A stretch of DNA of 64,000 nucleotides from Phoronis australis (GCA_002633005.1 NMRA01000043.1:963588-1027587); one strand, 5' to 3'. Positions 23,031 to 36,930 are shown, counted from the first letter of the stretch. The notes: generated by a model not told the origin, from the sequence alone. Translations and numbers: made by a program.

Positions 23031-26000
23031 GGTTACTTGAGTTAGAATATTATATCATACATTTGGTCCCAGATAATTGCCGAGGTTGGCATCTCTCACA
23101 TGGCAAAGTGGGTGTAGAGGGATTACAGGATAACCTGGAAATACACCGCGTGCATGTGCGTAAACATGTGCTGCAACTGTTTTAAACCATCAATTATTAC
23201 AAAGAGTTAAAAACTTTTAAAATTTAGTTTAAAACAGTTTGAAGAACTGATCTAAGACGAACTAAGAAACAAAAAGAGTTCTGGTTGTTGTGCACCAATC
23301 GTTGGCTCAAAGCCAGACAATTTGCACAGAACACCTGATTTAGACTCAAGAGAACCCTACTATAAATCACTGGACTTTTCATGAAGGAAGTAGTGGAATT
23401 TTCCAGTTTGTTTAATAAATGACCAATTCAGAGGTTTGAAACAAGTCACATGGGTTTGTTCATCAACTTGACTGTTGTGATAGATTTTAGAATTTGCTCC
23501 AAAACCTACTGTTATTGTAACATTATTGCAGCAATATTTTAATAAACATGTTAAGATTTGCTGTCGGACATTATGTGATCATATTACCAAATCTTGCAGT
23601 CATCGACTCCTCATATAACCAAATAGCCATGACAGCATCTTCTGAGGTCACGGAGCTTCTAAGACTAAGTTTGGCATGAGCTTTGGCCAGCAACTTTCTG
23701 CCAAAAATACAACATGCTTTAGGTAGCGTATTCAAGTTCTGGCTCCACTCCACAATAAAGATCACTTTGGCAACTTTTCTGACATTACAATCAATAAATG
23801 AACATACTGCAGGTACAACGATGACAGCTTGGCTATAACTGTACCTATTTTTAAAAAAATTAATTTCGTAAAATAAAATTTCATTTTTCACAATGTTAAA
23901 TTGAGGATTGAAGCAGTAAGTCATCAAAACGATGCTAGATAAAGTGATGAATATTGAAACATAACAGGAACCTTTCAAAGTTTTGATAACGCAGCACTAG
24001 AACCCGGAACTCACAACGTTTTCATAGCTGTCAATGGAAACTGTGTCCCTTGTATACCAGAAGCTCTCATCCGTCTACTACCGATGTAAAAGCCACATAT
24101 AAGACTCTCTGCTTCACAACTGAAGTTGACGTTTCTAGATCCGACAGTCCTTATAAACTGAAATAAACTCGTAGAACAGTGAAGATAACTGATACATTTA
24201 TATGTTTTGATAAGAAATAAGTATAACAATTATCAACTGCAATCGACTGAAGAGAACATCGGGTTAATAGCAAGGATGCCCTGAGTGACAGTACCATATT
24301 CAGGACAAGAATTTGCTAAAAGTCCATTAATAGCAATCTGCTTTAGGGGCTATGGAGCTCTTTTTGAGTGGCAGATCACTACCGGGCCAAACCAGGCCAG
24401 AACATGCACTGTAATGTGAAAGAACCCATGACCGCCATCATGATGCTATTGAGTTAGCATAACTGAATGCAGTAGTTACCAAAATACAAACTGATACAAG
24501 TCAAACCTTTTTGTATGCATTTGCCTACTCCTACTCAATCTTGGTAGAAACCAACCTGCCTCAAGTCTTGGTCTGTAATGAAACTTGTGTTGTCAGTACA
24601 TCCATCAGGATTCATGGACATCTCCAGTGTATGCTGGATCAGTACGGACTCTGCGTACGCATCTTTCTTGGTCTCTGTTTCCGTAAAGTAGACCATTCCA
24701 AAAACGCTTCAAACAGAGCCGGAAAAAACTGTCATTGTTGAAATTGGCCTTGCAAAGCTATAGGCAACTGTATGTCACATGACCATAATTCATCATGTCA
24801 TACCTTATCTGTTATTGCCTCATCAGTGCATCTCCACTAGAATGTCTTGTTGTCTTGTCCAATACTTTTCCTTATCCATTATCATCCTTGATGACTAAAA
24901 GTCTTAAAAGTTTCTGACTAGCTGTAAATTTTCTTATTTTAAAAAAAGTTAAGGGCCGTGTTCATAATTGTAATATAAATAATACAATATACTATTTTAT
25001 ATAGCAAACTTTGCCAAGGCAAGGTCGGGCAGATGCTGTTACCTTTTTTGCCCCTCTGAGCCCCCAAAGAGTTACCACCTACGTACTTCTCTGAAAGTGC
25101 TCGTTTTTTTTTTAAAAATTGCCGAGGCTATCCTTTTTTTGCCTATTTTTGCTATTAAAGTCGACCTTATGATGTGAATTGACATACTTAACACCTGGTT
25201 ACATGATGTATGATGCGATATGAAATTGTCTTTTAGCATCACTAATTTGTTGATTTCTCTATTGTGTTTTAAAAGTTCAAGNGGTTACTTGAGTTAGAAT
25301 ATTATATCATACATTTGGTCCCAGATAATTGCCGAAGTTGGCATCTCTCACATGGCAAAGTGGGTGTAGAGGGATTACAGGATAACCTGGAAATAAACCG
25401 CGTACATGTGCGTAAAAATGTGCTGCAACTGCTATTTTAAACCATCAATTATTACAAAGAGTTAAAAACTTTTAAAATTTAGTTTAAAACAGTTTGAAGA
25501 ACTGATCTAAGACGAACTAAGAAACAAAAAGAGCTCTGGTTGTGGTGTACCAATCGTTGGCTCAAAGCCAGACAATTTGTACGGAACACCTGATTTAGAC
25601 TCGAGAGAACCTTTCTATAAATCACTGGGCTTTGCTTGAAGGAAGTAGTGGAATTTTCCAGTTTGTTTAATAAATGACCAATTTAGAGGTTTGAAACAAG
25701 TCACATGGGTTTGTTCATCAACTTGACTGTTGTGAAAGATTTTAGAATTCGCTCGTCGAAAACCTACTATTATTGTAACATTATTGCAGCAATATTTTAA
25801 TAAACATCTCAAGATTTGCTGTCGGACATTATGTGATCATATTACCAAATCTTGCAGTCATCGACTCCTCGTATAACCAAATAGCCATGACAGCGTCTTC
25901 TGAGGTCACGGAGCTTCTAAGACTAAGTTTGGCATGAGCTTTGGCCAGCAACTTTCTGCAAAAAATACAATATGCTTTAGGTAACGTATTCAAGTTCAGG

Positions 26001-27549
26001 CTCCACTCCACAATAAAGGCATTGATCACTTTGGCAACTTTTCTGACATTATAATCAATAAATGAACATACTGCAGGTACAACGATGACAGATTGGCTAT
26101 AACTGTATCTATTTTTTAAAAAATTAATTTCATAAAATAAAATTTCATTTTTCACAATGTTAAATTAATGATTGAAGCAGTAAGTCTTCAAAACGATGCT
26201 AGATAAAGTGATGAATATTGAAACATAACAGGAACCTTTCAAAGTTTTGATAACGCAGCACTAGAACCCGGAACTCACAACGTTTTCATAGCTGTCAATG
26301 GAAACTGTGTCCCTTGTATACCAGAAGCTCTCATCCGTCTACTACCGATGTAAAAGCCACATATAAGACTCTCTGCTTCACAACTGAAGTCAACATTTCT
26401 AGATCCGACAGTCCTTATAAACTGAAACAAACTCGTTGAACAGTGAAGATAACTGATACATTCAATATGTTTTGATAAGAAATAAGTATAACAATTATCA
26501 ACTGCAATCGACTGAAGAGAACATCGGGTTAATAGCGGGGATGCCCTGAGTGACGGTACCATATTCAGGACAAGAATTTGCTAAAAGTCCATTAATAGCA
26601 ATCTGATTTCGGGGCTGTGGAGCTCTTTTTGAGTGGCTGATCACTACTGGGCCAAACCAGGCCAGAACATGCACTGTAATGTGAAAGAACCCATGACTGC
26701 CATCATGCCGCTATTGAGTTAGCAGAACTGAATGCAGTAGTTACCAAAATACAAACTGATACAAGTCAAACGTTTTTGTATGCATTTGCCTACTCCTACT
26801 CAATCTTGGTAGAAACCAACCTGCCTCAAGTCTTGGTCTGTAATGAAACTTGTGTTGTCAGTACATCCATCAGGATTCATGGACATCTCCAGTGTATGCT
26901 GGATCAGTACGGATTCTGCGTACGCATCTTTCTTGGTCTCTGTTTCCGTAAAGTAGACCATTCCAAAAACGCTTCAAACAGAGCCGGAAAAAACTGTCAT
27001 TATTGTTGAAATTGGCCTTGCAAAGCTATAGGCAACTGTATGTCACATGACCATAATTCATCATGTCATACCTTATCCGTTATTGCCTCATCAGTGCATC
27101 TCCACTAGAATGTCTTGTTGTCTTGTCCAATACTTTTCCTTATCCATTATCATCCTTGATGACTAAAAGTCTTAAAAGTTTCTGACTAGCTGTTAATTTT
27201 CTTATTTAAAAAAAAAGTTAAGGGCCGTGTTCATAATTGTAATATAAATAATATAATACTATTTTATATAGCAAACTTTGCCAAGGCAAGGTCGGGCAGA
27301 TGCTGTTACCTTTTTTGCCTCTCTGAGCCCCCAAAGAGTTACCACCTACGTACTTCTCTGAAAGTGCTCGTTTTTTTAAAAAAAAATTGCCGAGGCTATC
27401 TTTTTTTTGCCTATTTTTGCTATTAAAGTCGACCTTATGATGTGAATTGACATACTTAACACCTGGTTACATGATGTATGATGCGATATGAAATTGTCTT
27501 TTAGCATCACTAATTTGTTGATTTCTCTATTGTGTTTTAAAAGTTCAAG
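23031..27549. repeat. Tandem 2.25-kb block carrying MCMDC2 3' exons, joined at N 25282
   Basis: Copy A (23031-25281) and copy B (25283-27549) both begin GGTTACTTGAGTTAGAATAT and end AAAAGTTCAAG. The single N lies exactly between them. Each holds the same four exons with intact frames and splice sites. Coding differences are few (Asn/Asp after NV in the CEAES exon, Leu/Phe in the last exon, several silent changes), and introns differ by scattered SNPs and short indels. This fits two alleles left side by side in an assembly; a real recent duplication cannot be excluded. Confidence 0.9.
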
Positions 27550-30500
27550 GCTTAGCACACATTATTTTAGGTCAGTGACAGTGGTGTTCAGAAATTAATT
27601 TCTATGCAAAAGAATTTATTGATTATGTCTGACTAGTGAATGTCATTCTTATGTAACTAAATTTTTCCGACTTCTAATGTGGACAACCACATTTCCACAT
27701 TTCTTACACACACAGGCAGGCACACACGCACACACACACACGCACACACACACACGTGTTGGTTTGGTTTTAAAGAAATTTTAATGAATTGTAACCAAAC
27801 TTACAGAAATGCTTTCAAAGTAAAATGCCCTTGACTCATATCAATTTTCAATGTCCAATATTAGGAACCATTCTTACTCTGCGAGCGACTTTGAAACATT
27901 CCCTATATCACGGTTCCTCGAGTCACTACCACTGATGCACTTGACTGTCACAGGCTCTGTGTGTGCCCACACGCTACACTTGAGTGGGTAGGACACCTGT
28001 TGGGCTAGACCTGCAGTCGGCTTGAAAGGGACGGTCAATGTGATGGTCTTAGACTCTAACACTGGAAGACATTAGCACCGTACTGCAACCAGGTCAAAAG
28101 AAACAAATAAAATGTTAACTTTAAACTTGTTTCAACACTCAAAAGATCAAATAAAATTGCAAACATATTGAAGAGCAGTCTGGAAGCAATCTTGTGTTTT
28201 CATCAAATCTCCAATACATGGACCTGGAGTCTTTTACAACTGAACACTGGCAGATAGCAACACAACTTGTTTTCACAGTTATCGGTCACTCATCGTGAAT
28301 AACCTCTGAGGAGCCACTGGTGCAAACGGTTGGAATGAATATCACAGTGTGTTTGTAGAAGTATTTGAATAGATGATTTGGGCAACAAATTCTTCACCTG
28401 AATGAATGATAATGTCCACTATCTAATCAACATGAAAGTTAACAAAAACACCATGATGTATAGTTCAATAAACTTCAAATTGTTCACCTGAATGAATGAT
28501 AATGTCCACTATCTAATCACCATGACAGTTAACATAAACACCATAATATACATAGTTCAATAAACTGCACATGCTCAGCAATTAATTTTTGTTTATTAAA
28601 AGTCAACTAAGGCTCATTACTCAAGACTTAGTCCAGTAGATTACTTATTGTAACTTATGATCGTGTTTTCTGAGAGTATACCTTTTTGAATGACCTCTGT
28701 CTGTCCTTTGTTCATCTGTCCAACATCCCTTAAATAACAGACCCCGTCACCAGCATGAAGTAATGATCCAGCTGTAACATTCATGTGCAAGTATAACACA
28801 ATTGTGTTGTGATGATAGACTGAACCACGATTATAGCCAGCTCACTTATTTGGGATGTCAAAACTCTTGAGCAAACCATAAGTCTGCGTTTGGCAAATGT
28901 GATTTCACACCCATACACATGAAGCCGGTGAAGAAATGCATGCCCAGCCAACTACATTTTGGCTCTCTAGATGGACTAAATTACTCCACTTGGTGAAACG
29001 AGTGTGTTCAGAGGCTTTGAAGTTCCTCAAGATTCGTTGGACTGTGATCATTTATCATTGTGGCTAACAGTCCAGTAATACAAGAGAGTAATACAGAGTA
29101 GAGCATTAGTAAGGTTACACAAAACCAAAAAGAAATTGATTTGTGTCCTCAGAAAAAATTTTTAAATTTGATATTTTTCTGAAATAAAATGTGTCCAGTA
29201 ACAAGTACTGAAATTAGTAGAAAGGATTGCCTTCAACAAAAGAAGCTCCTGTCCCGTGCCTGTCTTTGGTAACGTTTCCAGTCAGATGACTACCAGCGGT
29301 ATGCTGTGCTGATCGCTCAGTGAAGCTCAAGGCAAACTTCATCAACCTGTCAATCAACAAGGTGTCTTGACCAATCACAAGTAGATGCATGAACTCTGCT
29401 TCTTCATTGTTCGAGTTGGAACCAATCAGACACAAGAGTAATCCAAGTTTCAGGTGAATATAAGTTCCCATTGGTGTAATATTGCCTGAAAATGTCAGAT
29501 TTATCCAAACATATTTTTTCCAATTAAAAGCCTTTTGGTACGTTTTGCCATTCTTTCCTGATCATCAACAATTTGTTCAGAGACATAAACATATATTTGA
29601 GGTCCTAGTTTTAGCAGTAATTAGGTGATGTCAAAATTGCTAGCTTCAAGTTAGCTGTGAATCTATAGTTGAGAAGGCAATCGATGAACTCCTTATCAAC
29701 ATTTGAAACATACGTAATCATAAACCCAGCTTCATGTCACCAAGTTATCTGCAGAAGAAATCCCCATAAATATGTAAAATTAAAAATTATGAATGCTAAC
29801 TAATACCATGTTAAAAAATTTCCAAATGTTATTTTTATCACGCACAAGTGCCTAATGAAACAGCCTGCAATTACCTCCAAAAATATATGCCAAGCTGAGT
29901 GCAAAACTCCAGCGGGATTCAGAGTGATCTAAAATAGTAAACATTTGTGGATATCACAACACAGATATAAAACTAAACCAAACTTAATAAATATTATAAA
30001 AAATTGTTTATGGATGATGATGAGGGTGGTGGCGATGGAAACCGATGGTGATGACAAAGGTGGTGATGATGGTGGTGGTGATGATATTTTTTCTAAACAT
30101 GAGCTCACCACCAGAAATTGCTTTTGCATTAGGCAGAGCTTGACACTCCCTTGCATACGACATTCACTACTAAAAATGGTGATAATGTTGATGGTGACAT
30201 CGATGATGGTGGTGAATAAATTACAGGAGGTCGAACCTGAAATGACTTTTAACAAATCTCAAAGCCCGTCGCGTGCTGACTGCACCAGAAATCAAAGGGG
30301 TTCCATGACATGTAATTGCCTTCATATCCTGAAAGTTTGTCGGAAATCAGTGATTTTTTCAGTTGGTCCTTGGAAATAATGGCCTCTCCTAGCTAAAGAG
30401 CAAAACATCAATTGTAGAATTTCTGTCAAAACTAGAGTAAGCTGAGCCACCCAGCCTTTATGGATGGTTGTGTGTTTCAGAATACTCACCATCAAACAAT

Positions 30501-33500
30501 CTTTTTATGCTAGCTGGAATGACACTTTCTGTCTTCCTGATGCCTTTGTCAATCTACTGAACAAGATGAATATGCTCACAAATTTGTTCTCTCAGTGGTA
30601 GGGAACTTGTGGCTCAGTGAAAAACAACTGCTTCAGGTGCTATGGTTGATTGACCTGAGCTGTCTTTAAAGTCTAACAATAAATACAGGGAAGGAGATTT
30701 TGAAGTCCTCCAGTACAGCTACATTCAAGAGAACAAGCATCAAAAGTTATGTCCCCTTAAGACTTTCTAGATACACCAATAAACACATACACCAATAAAC
30801 ACAGCAAAGGAATTTTCCATTTTGGGCTTGTTAGCGATAACTAGTCCAATAGTGGCTTAGAGTTTTGCAAATGGTTGTAAATGATGGGTGTCCGTTGACA
30901 CACAACAGGCCCAATGAAATTAACGTGCAAGGTCAGTGAAAGTATGATACCCAGCTCTTCATATAGTCACACAACTCATAGTTGGACTGTGTAAGTAAAT
31001 GCATCTTAAAAGGTTTACGGTCCTGGCTGAGAAAATAATTGTTTATTACTCCCCATGGATTCTCAATAGTCCAGCCTCTTATGTTGGAGTACTCCTGGAG
31101 CACAGCAATGTTCAAGTGAGCAAGAGTGGTTCTCAGGCACCCTGGACCCTTTCTGAAGCCACTCTTTCATATTGGATACAAAAGTGAACTGCATACAAAA
31201 ATTCCTTTTAGCTGTTGGTCAATTAAAAAGTCAAGTATCCTTTTACCTGCAAGACATTGTTAACTTCAAAAACTAAGGAGAATGGACCTCTTGAAGCCAC
31301 TGCTGAGGACTCATTTATAGCCATGCAACCGATTACACACAGTTTTTCCCCCATTTGTATTCTTGTCGTTAGTTCATCTGAAGAATATTATCAGTGTTTT
31401 ACTCACAAGGATAGAGTGCATTATATTAAACTGCATTATTATATAATAGTTTATTACAAAGTGCAATGATTTGCATGGATAACACTCAAGTCAAACATTA
31501 ACTTGTGATATTTGCAATAATCTTTTCAATGAAGCTTTATTGATTTTTTAAAAAAGCAAATATAAGTATTTACTGAATGCAACTGATGCGCTAATAAAAA
31601 AAATAATTGCAGGCGGTCTGGTACACGTTGCACCAGACGTGCGTAGGCCACTCACGTGGGCCCACTACGCTGATCACCTGGAATCATTTTTATGCTAAAA
31701 CCGAGCAATGGAGTTAGAGACCTCATGACTCAAGTGGTTTTATAGCAATGTGCTGTGGGTCTCAAACCCATGACCCTGAGTTAAGGAAGCGGACACTATA
31801 CCACTAGGCCTCATTGTGCTAACAGATTATTTATTTTTTTCTCATTACCTCGCACAATAGCTGTCACAGCTTGGTATCTTCTTTGGGGTAAATTTGGTGA
31901 ACGAAAGACATTCTCATTGATCATATCAACAATGATCATGTCTGAAAGCATTAAGTGGTACAAGAGGTCATCATAGGGTGAATGTAATTTGAAAAGTTAC
32001 ATGACTGCATGAAATATTGTAATTATAGTGATTTTATGATCAAGATAAATAAATGTGCATGTTTCGAGAGATGAAAAAAGACCCTGGATTAGTGAAATAA
32101 AGGTCACTTATCACGACAATATACTGGTAGAAAGTTTAAGAATGGAAAACTAAAAATAACAGAAAAATATAAATCTCTGGAAAGGTGGATGATTAAAAAG
32201 CACCATAAGAGTTGTTGTAAGACAACTCGATCATGCCCACATAAAAATACATTGACTAAATGAAAGAAACCAATTACATTAAAATGACAAAGTAGGCAAT
32301 GAAAATGTTTTGGTTCATGTGTTAAGTGTATGCTATAATGTTTCATATATTACAGTCGCTTTGTTGTCAGACATGTCTACATATTGACTTGTAGATAAAA
32401 TAGTAATACTGTTTAATATCTAGCTCTACTTTACCTTCAGTAGCAGTCAGTTTGTTGTGAGTACTTTGTTTTTACTGTACAATTCACGTAACTGCATGTG
32501 CCTTCAATCAAGTGTTGACCGTATAACCAATGCAATGCATTGTAGTACACTCACCAGATAACTGCCGGCAGGCTACGTCTTCTTCAAGTTGACTTGAACA
32601 GTACGGGCATGTAAAGAACTTACTGAAATACACAGCAATGAGGTATATATTGACACACAATGTTTTCTTGAGGACCAATTAACATTTTGTTTTGCAAATA
32701 TCACCACTCGTTTCACACCCTTAAATTTGTTGGCTTTATATTGGGTGCCATTTAATAAAAGTTCTAAGAGTTTTAGTACTACATGACTTGATCACATCCT
32801 GATGACTGATATGAATTGTATGCTTTGTAAAGACACAAACATTGGTGGTTTGTTCATTTTTGCCAATGTTGCATTAAGCCCTCAGTGACAAAGTATTTGA
32901 AAAGTCAACACTTTTATTGACCACAAGTTCCAAATGCAGTGTATCCTTGTCATCAACAACATAACATTGTTCTTAGATCAACACAAGACAGAGTAACAAT
33001 AACACACAGCTGCTTTATTAGCAAAATGTTGGTGCAAAATATTCTCACAATCAGATGGAACTTTGTTAAGGCTCCTGATTTCTGATTTATGTCTGGCATA
33101 AATTTGACAAAGCAATTCCCAACTGCAGCTAATAATGTAATAACGTATTTGTATAAGCCTATCACGTGACCTGATTGTATTCACTTCTTTAGCTCCAGCA
33201 ACATGAAGTCTTATGAACATATTCCCAGTGGAACCCAGGCATTCTGGGATTGGGCAAACATATCTTGCACTTTGCCTGAAAAATCAGGAATATTTTAAAC
33301 CACATTCAAACATTGATTTTTAAGGTAATAAAAAATCTATTCTGCATGACTGTGCCTAATATCTACAAAAATGATGAATTTAACTCAAGAAAAAAGTGTG
33401 TATAATTTAATTTTGGACTTCACACAGGTTTACCATAGATTTGGTCATAATTCACGGTCGTGTTTGATTACTATAAGTAAGCACAAAACAATGGTATGAA

Positions 33501-36500
33501 AACAGAACCAATTTTACCTTTGAATTTTAAAGTTTAAGGTGAATTCTCAAAAACATGCTGTCAATTTTGTAAATTGCATTTTAATTTTTTTGTGATGCAA
33601 CTTAAATTTTCTCATGAAAATTGAAAAATTAGCCTAAAATTTCCAGAATTAATCAAAACCTTAACAGGTCCTAAGTAAGCATGTCAAATGTTAAATACCA
33701 TGGTCTCTGAGCAACACCAGAAACCTCTTCTCTAACCAATGCTGTTAAGTTTTCAATACAATTAGGAATCCCTTGATCTATGGTGGAAATTATTTTGCAG
33801 CAGCCGAAACCATTTTCTCTAGAACTTAAAGTAAAATTTTTCATGGAAATGTCACGTAAAATAATGTATTAGTGAAAATTAGATGTAAACTTATGCCAAC
33901 ATTACTCAATAGACCATGCAGTCTCACTGACAACTTGGGGGACATAACATGATCTTTTACCTGCTTATTGAAGACTCACGTGTATTTCGTTGGCATTGTC
34001 ATACCACACACAATCCCAACAAACTTAAGGAAATGTTGTTTATCATAATTCTGCTGTGGGTCTCTGCAGTCTTTCATTACATATCTGAAACAAAAAAGTC
34101 ATTTTATACCAAAGGTCCACAAAACTTATTGCTACACTGTATATGTTAGCTTGAAGTACAGTTTTGTTTACTTCTGACTGCAAAAACATATGTTATAATT
34201 CATTATGAATAATAGAGACAAATCGCATTCAAGTATGCATGTGATCAACATTGGAGAAAGGTATAGCTGGATGAACTTTTCTCACAATGGCAACGACGGA
34301 AGGTCCAGTAATCGCAAAATCACTTGAACTTGGCCACGGTTTACTGATGCTGGCAACAGTTCCAAACATTTGATGGTAGTGTACACAACCTAAACAGAAA
34401 CGTTCTCTGTTAATTACTGTCAAAATAATATGTATAGTCAACAACATCATGTATTCATGCATGTCATGCATGTTAAGACAATGCAGTGTTTGTCAGTCAT
34501 GTGTATGTAACAGAAATTCTCCATAGATGGTGTACTTTCTAGGGACATGTGTGAGAGTCAGTGGGCAGGTATATAACAAAAGTATGAGGGATTTAATTCA
34601 TTTTGAAAATTCAGGGGTTGGTGTTAAGCTGAAGGCACCATAGACTGCTACACAAATAAATACGGAATCAATAAAGACTTACCTCTTGAAATATGCTTGT
34701 TCCTTCAACAGGCTGGTGCAGAATCAAATTGCCAAGTTTGACTGCAACACATTAAGTTTTGACTCTACACGTCCACTGTCTTTAACCCGCTATGTTATGA
34801 TTCACTATACAAAAGTGCAATACGGGAATTTCAATTCCTCAATTCATCAAAACATTTTCCAGTAGAAATTTGAATTTGAATGGAAAATAGCTTATACTCA
34901 AATTCACTCCTTAACCATAAATTTCAGTAAAAAATCCAGTTGCAACATATGTGCATTTTATGTTTTTCATCTTTTTGCCTATAATTTCTCTTGAAGATTA
35001 ACTAATTCTGCACATTTTAGTCAAGTTGTTTACATAAATGAGTCTATAGCTGATTGATCACCTGGACAGGATAGGGTGATTCTCCCGAAACAAGCCCCAA
35101 AATTTGCTAATTTTTTCCAATAAAGACATCTAAGCATGACTACATGAAGCCTTTCCAGATTGAAAAACACAGTCATACTGCTCTACAGAGCACATCCGTC
35201 GGGCGTGAAATTGACACGCTGTCGAAAAAACATTATTTTAAGCAGCCTTCAACAATGAGCTGTGCTCATGCTACATCATTTGTCGAAAGTAGAATTGTGA
35301 AGGTTTATGCAAAGGTCACTAGATCAAGCATAAAAATTATTGGCAAAAGTTTGGGGCCTGTTTCAGGAGAATCAAGCTGTAATGGCCTTATGTAATGGTG
35401 CAATAATGCTACTCTTTTTACCAGGGATTGAATTTTTAGAATAACTTTTTATGTATTAGTAGTAGACACAAAGAACTATGTTTTTAAGTCATAGGCTGTT
35501 ATCCTGTGCACGAAAGCAATGTTCAGATGTTCATAATGAGTCACATGTTTTCTTAAAAAACATGTTTTTTCATGGAAATTGACAAATTCTCCACAGACAT
35601 TTTTTGCATGCATATTCTGTTTCTGTATTTTATCTGAACAGAACTGTGTCTAGATTTTCTTTTCAACCCTCATTAGTGTGAAAGCCCAGGTTTAAAAAGT
35701 GAAGACTTTTCTGTTTTTTTAGGAATGTGTTGATGTTGGAGTTCTCAGGCTAAATGTCCTTAAAAGCCTAATCCTTGACACACTTTTGTGGCTCAAATAG
35801 AATAAAGAAACAGAATTGGCAGGTTTTGTTTAAAAGAAAATGTCAAGTTCTGACCTTGGGCAAAATATTTGATTTCTTCACTGTCTCAAAGTAGAGAATT
35901 TTTTACAGTAAAACAATTTGTCCAATTAAATTACTTTAAACCATATGAGTGCAACAGAGGAGAAATGTGATGAAACAAGTCTCTTTTTCAACTAACTAAT
36001 GCAGAACTTTGTAATTTAACAGACAAACTTGTCATTATCAGGTTTCAATGAGAATATACAAAATAATGCTTCTACAAAAAGTACCAGCAGTTTTATTACC
36101 ATTTAAGTCTGTTATGCTCATTGGGTTTATATCCAACACAAATCTGTAAGCCGATAAGTTCTGAAATGACAAACAAAAATAATGACCAGAATAGAGCCTT
36201 CTATAACAAAAACCTGCTTCAAGACTCCTGCAAACTTTACGGTGCATTACAATCAACAAGTAGTTATTTGACAATAACTGAGACATATAAGTAGGTGGAA
36301 CCAGTTGCTATATTTATGCACCCTGAACCACAATTGCTTGCACATTTCAAGCAGATGCATCTACTCAGAAATCAAACCCAAACACATCATTTGAAAGCTT
36401 CAGCTAAAATGAGCAATGAAATCAGAAAACACGTCTGTAATTCTGTGTTTGATTATTGTTCACATGGATGTTTGTGTAATTCTACTTTGAACTTCATGTG

Positions 36501-36930
36501 ACTCCAGCAGTCCACACAGTCAGCTCGGGCTGGCTGCGGCTTAGCCAATACTCTGCCTACTGTTATTTAATAAGTATTGGTTTACCGACTTGCTACGACG
36601 GTTGTAGGCAGTTACATCGCCCTGAATGCCACAGGGATCTTAGCCAGCCAACAGAGGGGCTAAGACTCTTACTTAGCCGCTAAGAGTAAGAGTCAGTAAG
36701 ACATTGTCTACGACTGCCGACTGGCAGCTTAGTTTGTCAGTCACTGGCAAGTATTCACAAACCTGACTATTTCTGCAGTGATAGTCACATTTTACCAGAA
36801 TATAAGACAGACACTCAGATGTATCTAAATATTCTAATGCAGATAGCAATAATTGCAATTTTTCGTGGTGAGCTGGGCTGTGTTCCTCGTTCATTTCTCT
36901 GTTTTCTTCGAGTTTTGTCGTCTGCTTCAC
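23055..36930 (-). CDS. MCMDC2: Minichromosome maintenance domain-containing protein 2 (meiotic MCM-like)
   Basis: Catalytically decayed MCM-family protein needed for meiotic recombination in mice. Exons in transcript order: 36930-36763, 36160-36100, 34389-about 34250, 34084-33980, 33275-33171, 32622-32555, 31941-31849, 31377-31247, 30553-30490, 29928-29875, 29485-29231, 28771-28682, 28061-27878. The last four occur twice: 26971-26821, 26421-26282, 25955-25846, 25386-25307, and again 24706-24556, 24157-24018, 23697-23588, 23134-23055. The sum is about 665 residues; human is about 681. Visible: MCM-type zinc finger CX4C (CPIPEC) and CX2C (CPYC) on adjacent exons; the Walker A position reads GQDTLLIDRL and the Walker B position CYLRD, so neither is a working ATPase motif; C-terminal AHAKLSLRSSV lid region. 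The intron after 29231 has a GC donor. The exon 3/exon 4 joint is off by one base in my reading. The stop at 25307/23055 overlaps a GTATGA donor-like site, so a further exon is possible. Confidence 0.9.
27718..27758. repeat. CA microsatellite
   Basis: About 40 bp of (CA)n with a few CG interruptions, just beyond the duplicated block in an MCMDC2 intron. Confidence 0.9.
28391..28570. repeat. Two-copy 90-bp direct repeat
   Basis: Two copies about 90 bp apart share TTCACCTGAATGAATGATAA and TAGTTCAATAAACT, with a few substitutions. It lies in an MCMDC2 intron. Confidence 0.85.
30013..30080. repeat. GAT/GGT-rich simple repeat
   Basis: Imperfect GATGGTGAT-type repeats in an MCMDC2 intron, which give rise to spurious open frames on both strands. 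Confidence 0.8.
31596..31813 (-). mobile_element. tRNA-derived SINE, minus orientation
   Basis: On the minus strand the head reads GGCCTAGTGGTATAGTGTCC (box A, about 31810-31789) and GGGTTTGAGACCC (box B, about 31770-31756). A non-tRNA body follows, and the element ends in a short T/A-rich tail near 31596. It lies 36 bp from the MCMDC2 exon at 31849, inside the intron. Confidence 0.7.
35078..35373. mobile_element. MITE, about 296 bp, with long imperfect TIRs
   Basis: The left end GATTCTCCCGAAACAAGCCC is the reverse complement of the right end with few mismatches. The pairing continues through CAAAATTTGC and TAATTTTT, giving arms of about 45 bp. No coding potential. MCMDC2 intron. Confidence 0.75.
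36664..36694. other. Hairpin next to MCMDC2 exon 1
   Basis: GACTCTTACTTAG (36664-36676) pairs with CTAAGAGTAAGAGTC (36680-36694) apart from a 2-nt bulge. It is in intron 1, about 70 bp from the exon 1 donor. No function is implied by the sequence. Confidence 0.6.

Noticed and set aside
29929-30379. 108- and 144-codon frames
   Set aside because: They come from a GAT/GGT simple repeat in an MCMDC2 intron, with no domain or splice support.
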